From: Lutimaribacter saemankumensis
GTDB lineage: Bacteria; Pseudomonadota; Alphaproteobacteria; Rhodobacterales; Rhodobacteraceae
Reading direction: 5' to 3'
DNA length: 64,000 nucleotides
Assembly: GCF_900100005.1 (NCBI RefSeq)
Contig: NZ_FNEB01000008.1
Span: 62,001-126,000, forward strand
Shown here one piece after another: positions 26,556-35,088 of the stretch (the stretch's first letter is position 1; each line of letters starts with the position of its first letter). A program made the translations under genes and the position numbers. The notes beneath the pieces are model-generated. The model did not search any database, was not told the origin of the DNA, and worked only from the letters and a program-made list of their open reading frames with translations.

Positions 26556-27431
26556 ATGAATATCGAGATGATCGAAACCTTTCTCGACCTGTGCGAAACG
26601 CGCAGTTTCCATCAGACGGCCAGCCGCCTGGGTGTCACGCAATCGACCGTATCGGGGCGCGTGTCCGCGCTGGAGCGCGCCTTGGGTTGCCGTCTGCTTG
26701 CGCGCAGCCGGTCGGGGACCGAGCTTACGACCGAAGGTTTGCGGTTCGAGCCTTATGCAAGGTCACTGCGCCTGAACTGGACGACCGCGCGGCAGGATGT
26801 GCGGGGCGCGGGGCGTGCGGCATTGACGATGCGGATCGGCATCCAGCACGATCTGCTGGGCGATCAGGCCGCAGGTTGGGTCAGCGCACTTCAAAACGCG
26901 GTGCCCGAGGCGGCGCTTTATGTCGAAGCGGATTATTCGACCCAGATGTGTTCCGACGTCATGAACGGTCAGCTTGACCTGGCAATCCATTTTACCCCCA
27001 AGGCGCATCCTGACCTCTATTTCGAAACGCTGGGTGAGGTCGGGTATCACATGGTGTCGACAGAGGCGCGGATGCTGACGGATGTCAGCCCGGACACCTA
27101 CATCCTGGCCAATTTCGCCCCGGCATTTTCCACCACCCACGCCGCGCTGCTGCCGTCACTATCGGGCGGTGCGGTGTCGAGCGGGCAAAACGCGGTGATC
27201 CGCGCGCTTTTGACGGCGCTGGGCGGCAGCGGCTATGTCCTGTGGCAAACCGCGACCGAACTGGAAAGAAACGGCCAGGCATATCGCGTGGCCGGTGCGC
27301 CGCGCATTGCCCAGCCGGTTTATGTCGCGGTGCATCTGCGCAATCGACATCGCAGCGCGCATCGGCGGCTTCTCAGGGCGCTCAAGGCGCATCTGGGCGC
27401 GCGCGATACCGTGCCCGGTCAACCCGCCTGA
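26556..27431 (+). CDS. LysR-family transcriptional regulator
   Basis: A 291-residue LysR-type protein. The N-terminal winged helix-turn-helix is clear (ETRSFHQTASRLGVTQSTVSGRVSALERALG, residues about 13-43), followed by the linker helix and a periplasmic-binding-like effector domain (LTMRIGIQHDLLG, LDLAIHFTPKAHPDLYFETL). It is divergent from the flavoprotein/MttB cassette, with 105 bp between starts containing a LysR-type site, so it probably senses the methylated substrate or a product. Its end overlaps the convergent GntR gene by 13 bp. Confidence 0.9.
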   Translation: MNIEMIETFLDLCETRSFHQTASRLGVTQSTVSGRVSALERALGCRLLARSRSGTELTTEGLRFEPYARSLRLNWTTARQDVRGAGRAALTMRIGIQHDLLGDQAAGWVSALQNAVPEAALYVEADYSTQMCSDVMNGQLDLAIHFTPKAHPDLYFETLGEVGYHMVSTEARMLTDVSPDTYILANFAPAFSTTHAALLPSLSGGAVSSGQNAVIRALLTALGGSGYVLWQTATELERNGQAYRVAGAPRIAQPVYVAVHLRNRHRSAHRRLLRALKAHLGARDTVPGQPA

Positions 27432-28120
27432 CCGCTGCCGCCCTGGACGTGGTTCATCACGTCGAGGATCTGTTCGTCTTTCATCATCACATGGTCGATC
27501 ATCAGGCGCCGCGCGTCCGCCGCGTTTCCGGCAACGACAGCTTGAAAGATGCGGCGGTGCTCGGTCGCGGACCGTTCAGGTTCGCCCGGCAGGCAGTGCC
27601 GCGCGTGAAGATAGCCCAGAAGGATCGTGCCGGACCGCAGCGCGGTCTGGGCCAGATAGGCGTTCCCCGCGCAGGCGAACAGCGCCTCGTGAAAGGCAAG
27701 GTTCAGATCGTAATAGTCTGCACCGTTTTCCGCTGAGGCGGGAAAACGCTCGCAGGCGGCAAGCGCGGCTTCAAGGCGCGCGATCTGCGCGGGATTGGCC
27801 CGTCGAGCCGCGCGATAGGCCAGCGCGCCTTCCGCCTCGGCATGTGCTTCGAGCAGTTGCACGACCCCGGCAAGGTCCAGCGCCTTTACATAGACGCCGG
27901 CCCTTGGGCGCCGTTCGACAAGGCCAAGCGCCTCGAGCGCGATGATCGCTTCTCGAATCGGGGTGCCGGATAGCCCGAGGCGGCTGCGGATTTCGTCTTC
28001 GTCGATGCGCTGTCCGGGCCTTAATCCGCGCGCGTGGATGCGGGCGATGATGTCGTCCCTGACCTGATCAGCCTGTGCGCCCAAGGTGTAACCCCTTTGA
28101 AACATGAGAGTCCGGGCCAA
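27419..28120 (-). CDS. matR: GntR-family (FCD) regulator of malonate genes
   Basis: A 233-residue FadR/FCD-type GntR regulator: HTH region ARGLRPGQRIDEDEIRSRLGLSGTPIREAIIALEALGLVERR near residues 30-75, then an all-helical FCD domain with the metal-site-like DYYDLNLAFHEALF and EHRRIFQAVVAGNAADAR. It is divergent from the amidase-matA-matB operon, the arrangement of MatR in rhizobial malonate operons, hence the symbol. Function inferred from context. Confidence 0.78.
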   Translation of the reverse strand: MARTLMFQRGYTLGAQADQVRDDIIARIHARGLRPGQRIDEDEIRSRLGLSGTPIREAIIALEALGLVERRPRAGVYVKALDLAGVVQLLEAHAEAEGALAYRAARRANPAQIARLEAALAACERFPASAENGADYYDLNLAFHEALFACAGNAYLAQTALRSGTILLGYLHARHCLPGEPERSATEHRRIFQAVVAGNAADARRLMIDHVMMKDEQILDVMNHVQGGSGQAG

Positions 28121-28183
28121 GCGGTTGCCCGGTTGCGGGTAGAGTAGAAAAGAATGGATTAATTGTAAACTTGGTGTTATTAA

Positions 28184-28195
28184 TTATAATTATAA
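28184..28195. promoter_or_regulatory. AT-rich palindrome upstream of the malonate operon
   Basis: A perfect 12-bp palindrome TTATAATTATAA sits in an exceptionally AT-rich stretch (about 28151-28206) between matR and the amidase gene. It could combine a -10 element with a MatR operator. Transcription start and binding are not proven. Confidence 0.4.
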
Positions 28196-28220
28196 AGCGA
28201 AAAATAGTCAGGAAACTCCG

Positions 28221-29684
28221 ATGCCTCTCACACAGCGCAGCAAGGCCCCGACCTTCAGCGGACCCGAGCTTTGTTCGAAAGAAGCGCACGAGGTCGTCGC
28301 GCTGTTGAAGTCGGGCGAGGTGTCGCCGCAGGATCTGTTGCAGGCGACCTATGACCGGATCGCCAGTGTCGAGCCTGCCGTCAACGCGATGCCGATCCTG
28401 TGCCCTGACCGGGCAGGTGCCGCCGCCGACGCCTTGCCGTCGGGCGCGCCGGATGGTCCGGGCTGGCTGGCCGGACTGCCCGTGGCGATCAAGGATCTGA
28501 CGCCGGTCGCGGGCGTTCTTTGCACATGGGGCACGCGGGCGATGGCGGATAACGTCGCCGAGAAAAGCGATCCCTTGGTCGCGCGGATCGAAGCCACGGG
28601 CGGAATCGTCATCGGCAAGACGAACACGCCCGAATTCGGTGCGGGCGGCAACACGTTCAACGCGGTCTTCGGCAAGACGCGCAACCCCTACGACACGACG
28701 ATGAACGCGGCGGGGTCATCCGGCGGGGCCGCTGTGTCGCTTGCCACCGGCGAGGTCTGGCTCAGCCACGGGTCGGACCATGGCGGGTCGTTGCGCACGC
28801 CGGCGGCCTATAACGGCATCGTCGGGCTGCGGCCCAGTCCGGGGCTTTGCGCCAGCGACAGCGAGATCGGCTTCATCACCGAAGGGCAGCAAGGCCCCAT
28901 GGCCCGCAGCGTGCGCGATTGCGCGTTGTTCCTGGATGCGATGGCTGGGTTCGATCCGACCATCCCGTCAAGTTTCCCGCCACCCTGCGAAGGCAGCTAC
29001 GAACAGGCGGTCATCGCCGCGCCGGATGCCGTCCGGATTGCTTTCTCCCCGGATCTGGGCGGCTTGTCGCCGGTCGAGCCGGTGATCGACGGGGCCATCC
29101 GCGACGCCTTGCGCGCAGTCGAAAAGAACGGCGGCGTTATCGAAGAGGTCACCCCGGATCTGACCGCGCTCGAACCCACCTATCACACGCTGCGCGGCCT
29201 GTTGTGGGCGTCCGCCTTCAAGCGCGCGCCCGAAAGCCTGACGCGCCATTTCAAGCCGACGCTGGCCGAAAACACCGCTTTCGGGCAGGCCCTGACCATC
29301 GACGACATCACCGAGGCACAGCTGAACCGAACCACGCTTTTCAAGACCATGACCGCGCTGCTTGGGGATTTCGACGTGCTGGCATGCCCGGTGGTCGGCA
29401 ACATGCCGCGCCCTGTCGATGTCGAATGGGTCGACGAGGTGAACGGCGTACGCTTTGACGGATACATGGACTGGCTGCGCTTTGCCTTTCTTGCCACGAC
29501 CACCGGATTGCCGGCAATTTCCGTGCCGATCGGTTTCGACGACACCGGCATGCCGCTTGCGATACAGTTGATTGGCCCGCACCGGGGCGAGTCGCGGCTG
29601 CTGTCCGTGGCCCGCGCGGTAGAGCGTGCGGTCGGTGGTCCGTTCCCGCCGATTGATCCTCGAGTGACCCACAAGGGGGTGTGA
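28221..29684 (+). CDS. amidase-signature hydrolase in malonate operon
   Basis: A 487-residue amidase-signature enzyme with its Ser-cisSer-Lys triad visible: Lys in GLPVAIKDLTPVAG, the glycine/serine loop NAAGSSGGAAVSLATGEVW, and GSDHGGSLRTPAAYNGIVGLRP. It starts a transcript with the malonyl-CoA decarboxylase and synthetase genes, whose first ATG is 2 bp beyond its stop. A malonamidase-type role (malonamate to malonate plus ammonia), as in Bradyrhizobium, is the natural reading of the context, but amidases are promiscuous and the substrate is not evident from sequence. Confidence 0.88.
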   Translation: MPLTQRSKAPTFSGPELCSKEAHEVVALLKSGEVSPQDLLQATYDRIASVEPAVNAMPILCPDRAGAAADALPSGAPDGPGWLAGLPVAIKDLTPVAGVLCTWGTRAMADNVAEKSDPLVARIEATGGIVIGKTNTPEFGAGGNTFNAVFGKTRNPYDTTMNAAGSSGGAAVSLATGEVWLSHGSDHGGSLRTPAAYNGIVGLRPSPGLCASDSEIGFITEGQQGPMARSVRDCALFLDAMAGFDPTIPSSFPPPCEGSYEQAVIAAPDAVRIAFSPDLGGLSPVEPVIDGAIRDALRAVEKNGGVIEEVTPDLTALEPTYHTLRGLLWASAFKRAPESLTRHFKPTLAENTAFGQALTIDDITEAQLNRTTLFKTMTALLGDFDVLACPVVGNMPRPVDVEWVDEVNGVRFDGYMDWLRFAFLATTTGLPAISVPIGFDDTGMPLAIQLIGPHRGESRLLSVARAVERAVGGPFPPIDPRVTHKGV

Positions 29685-29686
29685 CC

Positions 29687-30949
29687 ATGGCGAATTCCAG
29701 TTTCCTGTCCGACATGATGGCGCGGGTGGCGCAATCCGGCTGGCGCCGTCGCGCTCGTGCCGGCGATACCGGTGATACGTTCGATCTGTTCCAACGGCTG
29801 CTGGGCGACGAAGGCGAGGCCTCCGGGTTGGTCACCGCGATGCAGGCGCTCGCCCAGTTCGAGGCGCATTCGCCTGAAGACAAGAAACGCCTGTTCGTAA
29901 AGATCGCCGAGGAATGCAGCGTCGATGACGCCGCACTTGCCAAGGCGATTGCCGAGTATTCTCCGGGTGATGCCGATGCGGCCCGTCGCATCCACTATGT
30001 CGCCGAACCCCGGAGCCTGGAACTGATCCGGCGGCTCAACCGGGTGCCGGGCGCGACTGCGCGGTTGGTGGACATGCGTGCCGATCTTCTTTCGGCGCTG
30101 CGCGATACCCCCGCGCTCAAGGGGTTGGACATGGATTACCAGCACCTTTTCGCAAGCTGGTTCAACCGCGGGTTCCTGGAAATCCGCAAGATCGACTGGC
30201 ACACGCCTGCCGATATCCTTGAAAAGATCATCACCTATGAGGCGGTGCACGAAATCAACGGCTGGGACGACCTGCGCCAGCGCGTGGCGGACCCCGACCG
30301 GCGGCTTTTCGCCTTTTTCCATCCGGCGATGCCGTCCGATCCTTTGATATTCGTCGAAGTGGCCCTGACGCGGGTCATTCCCGCAGCGATCGACGCGATC
30401 ATCCGCAGCGACCGTGACCGTATATCCCCGGCCGAGGCGACGACGGCGGTGTTCTATTCGATCTCGAACTGCCAGAAGGGCCTGCGCGGGGTTTCCTTTG
30501 GCAATTTCCTGATCAAGCAGGTTGTCGCCGAATTGCAGGCCGAGCTGTCGAACCTGAAGACCTTTGTCACGCTGTCGCCCGTTCCGGGCCTGCGCAAGTG
30601 GGCCGAATCGCGCCCCGACATGCTGACGCCCGAGGATCTGGCCGCCATAGATCAGGAAGATGGCCCGTCCTTCGACGATGCCCGTCGGATCGCCGCGCGG
30701 TATCTGCTGCGTGCGCGCAGGCCGCATGGATCGGCACATGATCCGGTGGCGCATTTTCACCTTGGCAACGGGGCCACGCTGCATCGCGTTCACGCCGCCG
30801 CCGACCTCAGCCCGAACGGCCGTGCGAACAGTTGGGGCGTGATGGTCAATTACCTGTACGACGGGTCCAGCATCGAAGCCAACCATCAGGCCTATGCGAC
30901 GGATCACTCGATCTCTGCCTCGGCAGAGGTCAGGAAACTTGCCGACTGA
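29687..30949 (+). CDS. matA: malonyl-CoA decarboxylase
   Basis: A 420-residue malonyl-CoA decarboxylase that converts malonyl-CoA to acetyl-CoA and CO2. The N-terminal helical domain is followed by the GNAT-like catalytic domain: AFFHPAMPSDPLIFVEVALT, SISNCQKGLRGVSFGNFLIK, and ARYLLRARRPHGSAHDPVAHFHLGNG with catalytic-type histidine and serine. The ATG at 29687 is 7 bp after AAGGGGG and preferred over the overlapping GTG at 29681. It ends just upstream of matB. Confidence 0.94.
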   Translation: MANSSFLSDMMARVAQSGWRRRARAGDTGDTFDLFQRLLGDEGEASGLVTAMQALAQFEAHSPEDKKRLFVKIAEECSVDDAALAKAIAEYSPGDADAARRIHYVAEPRSLELIRRLNRVPGATARLVDMRADLLSALRDTPALKGLDMDYQHLFASWFNRGFLEIRKIDWHTPADILEKIITYEAVHEINGWDDLRQRVADPDRRLFAFFHPAMPSDPLIFVEVALTRVIPAAIDAIIRSDRDRISPAEATTAVFYSISNCQKGLRGVSFGNFLIKQVVAELQAELSNLKTFVTLSPVPGLRKWAESRPDMLTPEDLAAIDQEDGPSFDDARRIAARYLLRARRPHGSAHDPVAHFHLGNGATLHRVHAAADLSPNGRANSWGVMVNYLYDGSSIEANHQAYATDHSISASAEVRKLAD

Positions 30950-30962
30950 TCGGAGCTTTCGA

Positions 30963-32492
30963 ATGTACGAACAAAACCACCTTGCCGGGCGCCTTCGCGC
31001 CGCCAGTATCGGACGGGACGATGCGCCTTTCCTGAAAAACCACCAGACGGGCCAGACCGTCACCTATGGCGCTTTCTTTGCCAATGCCGAACGCATGGCC
31101 AAGGTTCTGGCGGATCACGGCGTCGCACCCGGCGATCGCGTTGCGGTGCAGGCCCCAAAGACGCAGGCCATGCTGGAACTTTATGTGGGATGCGTCCTGG
31201 CAGGCGCGGTTTTCCTGCCGCTCAACACCGCCTATACCGGGGCCGAGATCGACTACTTTCTGGGCGATGCGGAGCCGGCGCTGCTGGTTTGCGACCCGGC
31301 CAAGGAGGCCGCGCTTGCTTCCCTCGCACGTTCCGCGGGGGTCGGTGCCGTCCTGACGGTCGATGCCCGGGAAAACGGCAGCCTGATCGAGGCCCGCGAC
31401 CGTCAGACGCCGGGTTTCGAGGCCGTCGTCCGCAGTGGCGACGACCTTGCCGCCATTCTTTACACGTCGGGAACGACAGGGCGGTCCAAGGGTGCGATGC
31501 TCAGCCACCGGGCCTTGGCGTCCAATGCGCAGACGTTGAAGGAGTATTGGCAGTTTACGTCCGACGATGTGCTGATCCATGCCTTGCCGATCTTTCACAC
31601 GCATGGGCTTTTCGTGGCCACGAACGTGACCCTCATGGCGGGGTCGTCCTGCATCTTCATGGCCGCTTTCGACGCGGAGAGGATCCGCGACTACATGCGC
31701 GAGGCGACCGTGCTGATGGGGGTGCCGACCTTCTATGTGCGACTGCTGGAAACCGAGGGGCTTGCCGATGCCGCGCGCGGTATGCGGCTTTTCGTTTCGG
31801 GGTCGGCCCCGCTGCTTGCCGAAACGCATGACCGGTGGCGCGCGGTGACCGGCCACGCGATCCTTGAACGCTATGGCATGACCGAAACCAACATGAACAG
31901 TTCCAACCCCTATGACGGCGAAAGGCGCGCCGGAACGGTTGGCTTTGCGCTGCCCGGGGTCGAGATCATCGTGACCGATCCCGATACCGGCGCCGAACTG
32001 CCGCAGGGCGAGGTCGGCGTTCTGGAGGTTCGCGGCCCGAACGTTTTCTCGGGCTACTGGCGGATGCCGGAAAAGACCGCGGAAGAGCTGCGAGGGAATG
32101 GGTTTTTCATCACCGGCGATCTCGCCCGGATCGACGATGACGGCTATATCACCATCGTCGGCCGCGCAAAGGATATGATCATCACCGGTGGCTACAACGT
32201 CTATCCCAAGGAAATCGAGCTGTTGATCGACGACGTGTCCGGTGTTGCAGAAAGCGCCGTGATCGGCGTGCCGCACCCGGATTTCGGCGAGGCCGTGGTA
32301 GCCGTGGTCGTGCCCGAACCGGGATCGGCGGTGACCGAGGATGCGATCATGTCGGCGATCGCCCCTGCGCTGGCGCGCTTCAAGCAACCCAAGAAACTGA
32401 TCTTTCGCGACGAACTGCCCCGCAACACGATGGGAAAGGTGCAGAAAAAGGAACTGCGTGAAATCCACCGGGATTTGTTCAAGGCGGGGTGA
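30963..32492 (+). CDS. matB: malonyl-CoA synthetase
   Basis: A 509-residue acyl-AMP-forming ligase that makes malonyl-CoA from malonate, ATP and CoA. Adenylation motifs: LYTSGTTGRSKGAMLSHRAL (A3), HALPIFHTHGLFVATN, LERYGMTETNMNSSNPYDG (A5), FFITGDLARIDDDGYI and GRAKDMIITGGYNVYP. The GMTETNMN stretch and downstream arginine-rich residues fit the malonyl/methylmalonyl-specific members. The ATG at 30963 follows the matA stop by 13 bp. Malonate uptake may depend on the TRAP genes further down, but they are separated by other genes. Confidence 0.92.
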   Translation: MYEQNHLAGRLRAASIGRDDAPFLKNHQTGQTVTYGAFFANAERMAKVLADHGVAPGDRVAVQAPKTQAMLELYVGCVLAGAVFLPLNTAYTGAEIDYFLGDAEPALLVCDPAKEAALASLARSAGVGAVLTVDARENGSLIEARDRQTPGFEAVVRSGDDLAAILYTSGTTGRSKGAMLSHRALASNAQTLKEYWQFTSDDVLIHALPIFHTHGLFVATNVTLMAGSSCIFMAAFDAERIRDYMREATVLMGVPTFYVRLLETEGLADAARGMRLFVSGSAPLLAETHDRWRAVTGHAILERYGMTETNMNSSNPYDGERRAGTVGFALPGVEIIVTDPDTGAELPQGEVGVLEVRGPNVFSGYWRMPEKTAEELRGNGFFITGDLARIDDDGYITIVGRAKDMIITGGYNVYPKEIELLIDDVSGVAESAVIGVPHPDFGEAVVAVVVPEPGSAVTEDAIMSAIAPALARFKQPKKLIFRDELPRNTMGKVQKKELREIHRDLFKAG

Positions 32493-32528
32493 CGTCCCGC
32501 CTTCCGGTTTCGCGGTGAGCGCCCAGGC

Positions 32529-32948
32529 TCAGCCCGCTAAGCAATCGGTCAGCTCGAAACTGTAACCGGCAGAGGGCAGCGCACGGTACATGCGATAGCC
32601 ATCGCCCTCGGCGCGGAAAATCGCGTTCGGTTCGCGCACGGTGACGGATACGGGCAGGCCGTCATGTGTTCTGGTGACGGAAAACAGTTTCATCATCGCA
32701 GCGGCCCCACCATTTCGCGTGGGCGACAGGTGCGCAGAGAGGCACTCGCTTTTCCCGGCACCCGCAATGCAGACGGCTTCTTCGGGGTCGCGATGCGGCC
32801 AGTTCGACGAGAACACAAGGCGGTCTTCTTCGAGGATCAGGCTGCCGCCGCCATTGATTTCGTCGTAGGGAACCACGCATGTCCAGCGGTCGGCAGCTGC
32901 GGGGGCTGCAAGCATCGTCACCAGAACGGTCAGGATCGTGCGCTTCAT
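32529..32948 (-). CDS. secreted hypothetical protein
   Basis: A 139-residue protein with a signal peptide (MKRTILTVLVTMLAAPAAA, cleavage near residue 19). The mature part has three or four cysteines (WTCVVPYDE, VCIAGAGKSECL, LTDCLAG) likely to make disulfides in the periplasm, and an RTHDGLPVSVTVREPNAIF segment. No family is recognised. The ATG at 32948 was chosen because it begins the signal peptide. It converges with matB, 36 bp apart. Confidence 0.7.
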   Translation of the reverse strand: MKRTILTVLVTMLAAPAAADRWTCVVPYDEINGGGSLILEEDRLVFSSNWPHRDPEEAVCIAGAGKSECLSAHLSPTRNGGAAAMMKLFSVTRTHDGLPVSVTVREPNAIFRAEGDGYRMYRALPSAGYSFELTDCLAG

Positions 32949-33069
32949 CTCATTGCCTCTCGTGCAAGCCCGATGGCTCGTTCGATGCCCAGCCCCACCC
33001 GTGCGATCGCGAATGCCGTGTTCCGTCTTGACCCGGACCTGCCGGTCCACTAATCAGCACCTGCCTTGA

Positions 33070-33140
33070 GCGGGTATAGCTTAATGGTAAAGCCCCTGCC
33101 TTCCAAGCAGGTTATGTCGGTTCGATTCCGTCTACCCGCT
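33070..33140 (+). tRNA. tRNA-Gly (anticodon TCC)
   Basis: A full cloverleaf can be folded: acceptor GCGGGTA/TACCCGC, a D-arm with AATGGTAA, anticodon stem CCTGC/GCAGG around the loop CTTCCAA with TCC at 33102-33104, and T-arm with GTTCGATTCC. The discriminator is T at 33140, and CCA is encoded next (33141-33143). It reads GGA and probably GGG glycine codons. Confidence 0.95.
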
Positions 33141-33239
33141 CCAGATTTCCAAACGAACCAAACGCGACATCCTGCCGCTTTTCGCGGTTCGGAAAACACC
33201 CATCTCCTTGTGCGCGAACAGGAAAACAAGGAGGACGCA

Positions 33240-33371
33240 ATGTTTTCGGGACTGACCCGCGCAATGGTGATCATCAATATTTTCATGCTTGGTGCGCCGA
33301 TCGCCATGATGTTGGCGATGGATGGCAGCGATTGGCTGGATCGGCTGCAAATGATGAGTCCGGTTTTCTGA
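33240..33371 (+). CDS. 43-residue membrane protein
   Basis: A short gene with a strong ribosome-binding site (AAGGAGG, 4-5 bp before the ATG). The product (MFSGLTRAMVIINIFMLGAP opening) has one hydrophobic helix (MVIINIFMLGAPIAMMLAM, residues about 9-27) and a short cytoplasmic or periplasmic tail. It lies between tRNA-Gly and an 11-bp stem hairpin, so it may be a small independent unit. Function unknown. Confidence 0.6.
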   Translation: MFSGLTRAMVIINIFMLGAPIAMMLAMDGSDWLDRLQMMSPVF

Positions 33372-33377
33372 CTCATG

Positions 33378-33410
33378 GCCCGGAGTCCATGCGGACTCCG
33401 GGCTTCTTGA
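33378..33410 (+). terminator. hairpin downstream of the 43-residue gene
   Basis: An 11-bp perfect stem (GCCCGGAGTCC/GGACTCCGGGC) with a 4-nt loop ATGC (33378-33403), followed by TTCTTGA. It should stop transcription from the tRNA and small gene before the TRAP operon. Confidence 0.65.
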
Positions 33411-33524
33411 CTGAACGTGGAATGGGGATACGCTCTGCCCCAGGGAGGAAATCCTGCCATGTGGGCGGGATCGGCACGAACCGGCAGGCAATTGCCGGCG
33501 GCCATCCGGGGAGGAGTTGCAACC

Positions 33525-34580
33525 ATGAAACTGAAAACGTTAGGCGCGGCGCTGCTTTTGGGCACGATGCCCGTTGCCGGTGTCGCGGAAACTTACAACG
33601 TCACCGTGGCAGCGGGTCATCCGCCGGTGTTCCGCTGGGTGCGGATGATTTCGGAACAGTTCATCCCGACCGTTCAGGCGCAGCTCGAAGGCAGCGGCCA
33701 CACCATCAATTTTTCTGAACAATACGGCGGCGCCATCGCGGGCGTGGGCGAGGAACTCGAAGCCGTCGAAGCCGGGCTTGCGGAAATCGGCACATGCCAG
33801 GCGTTGTTCGATCCTGCCAAATTGGCGGTTCAGAACGTGACCTATTACACGCCCTTCGTCAGCGACGATGTGCGCCAGGTCGCCACCACGATCAACCAGA
33901 TGCACGAAACCAATCCCGACATGACCCGCGCCTACGCGGAAAACGGCGTGGTCTATATCGGGGCGCCGATCGGCATCGATGACTACCTTCTGATGACGAA
34001 TTTCCCGGTCGACAGCCTGGACGACCTGGACGGCCGCAAGATCGCGGCACCCGGTGCGGCGATCAACTGGTTGTCGGGAACCGGCGCCGTCGGCGTGTCG
34101 GGCAACCTGACGACCTACTACAACGAGATCAAGACCGGCGTTTACGACGGGGTCATTGTCTTCGCGAGCGCCGCGCTGCCCGGCAAGCTGTACGAAGTCG
34201 CGCCCTACATCACGAAATTCGGCCTTGGCGCGCAATATGCCGGATCGCTGTGCGCGAACGAGGCCTGGTATGACGGCCTGCCGGACGAAGTTAAGGCCGC
34301 GCTGGATGCCGGCGCCGATGCCGCGATGACCTGGTATCACGACGATCTGGAAAACTTTGTCGGCATTGCGCTGACGAAGATGGCCGAGGCTGGCGCGACC
34401 GTCACCGAGGCCACGCCCGAGATGCGCGCGCAGTGGGCAGAAGGCATGGACAATGCCGCCAAGACCTGGGCCGAGCAACTGGACGCGCAAGGCCGCCCGG
34501 CCTCGTCGATCCTGTCGGCTTACATGGATGCGATGCGCGCGGCCGGCGCGACACCGCTGAGGGACTGGGACAAGGAATAA
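33525..34580 (+). CDS. TRAP transporter substrate-binding protein (DctP family)
   Basis: A 351-residue periplasmic solute receptor with a signal peptide (MKLKTLGAALLLGTMPVAGVA, cleavage near residue 21). The mature protein shows VTVAAGHPPVFRWVRMISEQF, then NFPVDSLDDLDGRKIAAPGAAINWL and SGNLTTYYNEIKTGVYDGVI, typical of DctP. It starts after GGGGAGGAG at 33525 and is followed after 4 bp by the small permease. The bound substrate is probably an organic acid handled by the downstream cyclase and FAH enzymes; identity unknown. Confidence 0.92.
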   Translation: MKLKTLGAALLLGTMPVAGVAETYNVTVAAGHPPVFRWVRMISEQFIPTVQAQLEGSGHTINFSEQYGGAIAGVGEELEAVEAGLAEIGTCQALFDPAKLAVQNVTYYTPFVSDDVRQVATTINQMHETNPDMTRAYAENGVVYIGAPIGIDDYLLMTNFPVDSLDDLDGRKIAAPGAAINWLSGTGAVGVSGNLTTYYNEIKTGVYDGVIVFASAALPGKLYEVAPYITKFGLGAQYAGSLCANEAWYDGLPDEVKAALDAGADAAMTWYHDDLENFVGIALTKMAEAGATVTEATPEMRAQWAEGMDNAAKTWAEQLDAQGRPASSILSAYMDAMRAAGATPLRDWDKE

Positions 34581-34584
34581 TCCC

Positions 34585-35088
34585 ATGCGGCGCATCCTGC
34601 GCGCCCTGGATGGCGTGACCCAGGCCGCAAACGTGGCCGGGTCGCTGCTGATCCTGTTGCTGATGGGGCTGGTCGGGCTCGACGTGGCGGGACGCAACCT
34701 TTTCGGGGCGCCCGTGCCGGGCGTTCCCGAGATGGTCACGCTGTCCATCGTCGCCATAGTGTTCCTGCAAATCCCCCAGGCGCTGCGCGCAGGCCGCATG
34801 ACCCGGTCCGAGGCGGTGCTTGGCTGGCTGGCGGGGCGCGCACCCTGGGCGGGCAAGGCGCTCGAGACACTTTTCGACCTGCTGGCCATTGCCGTGATCT
34901 GGGTGATCCTGCGCAGCACATGGCCGATTTTCACCAGGGCCTGGGACAGGGGCGAGTTCATCGGCGCGCTGGGTGATTTCACCGCGCCGGTCTGGCCGGT
35001 GAAGGCCACGATCCTTCTGGGCTGCGCGCTGCTGATCCTGCAATTCGCCGCGCGCATCCTGCGCCGCTGGTTCGGAGGGCAGGCATGA
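34585..35088 (+). CDS. TRAP transporter small permease (DctQ family)
   Basis: A 167-residue four-helix membrane protein: helices near NVAGSLLILLLMGLVGLDVAG, MVTLSIVAIVFLQIPQALRA, LETLFDLLAIAVIWVILRS and VKATILLGCALLILQFAARI, with the DctQ loop GRNLFGAPVPGVPEM. It lies between the receptor and the large permease, and its stop overlaps the large permease start (ATGA). Confidence 0.92.
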   Translation: MRRILRALDGVTQAANVAGSLLILLLMGLVGLDVAGRNLFGAPVPGVPEMVTLSIVAIVFLQIPQALRAGRMTRSEAVLGWLAGRAPWAGKALETLFDLLAIAVIWVILRSTWPIFTRAWDRGEFIGALGDFTAPVWPVKATILLGCALLILQFAARILRRWFGGQA

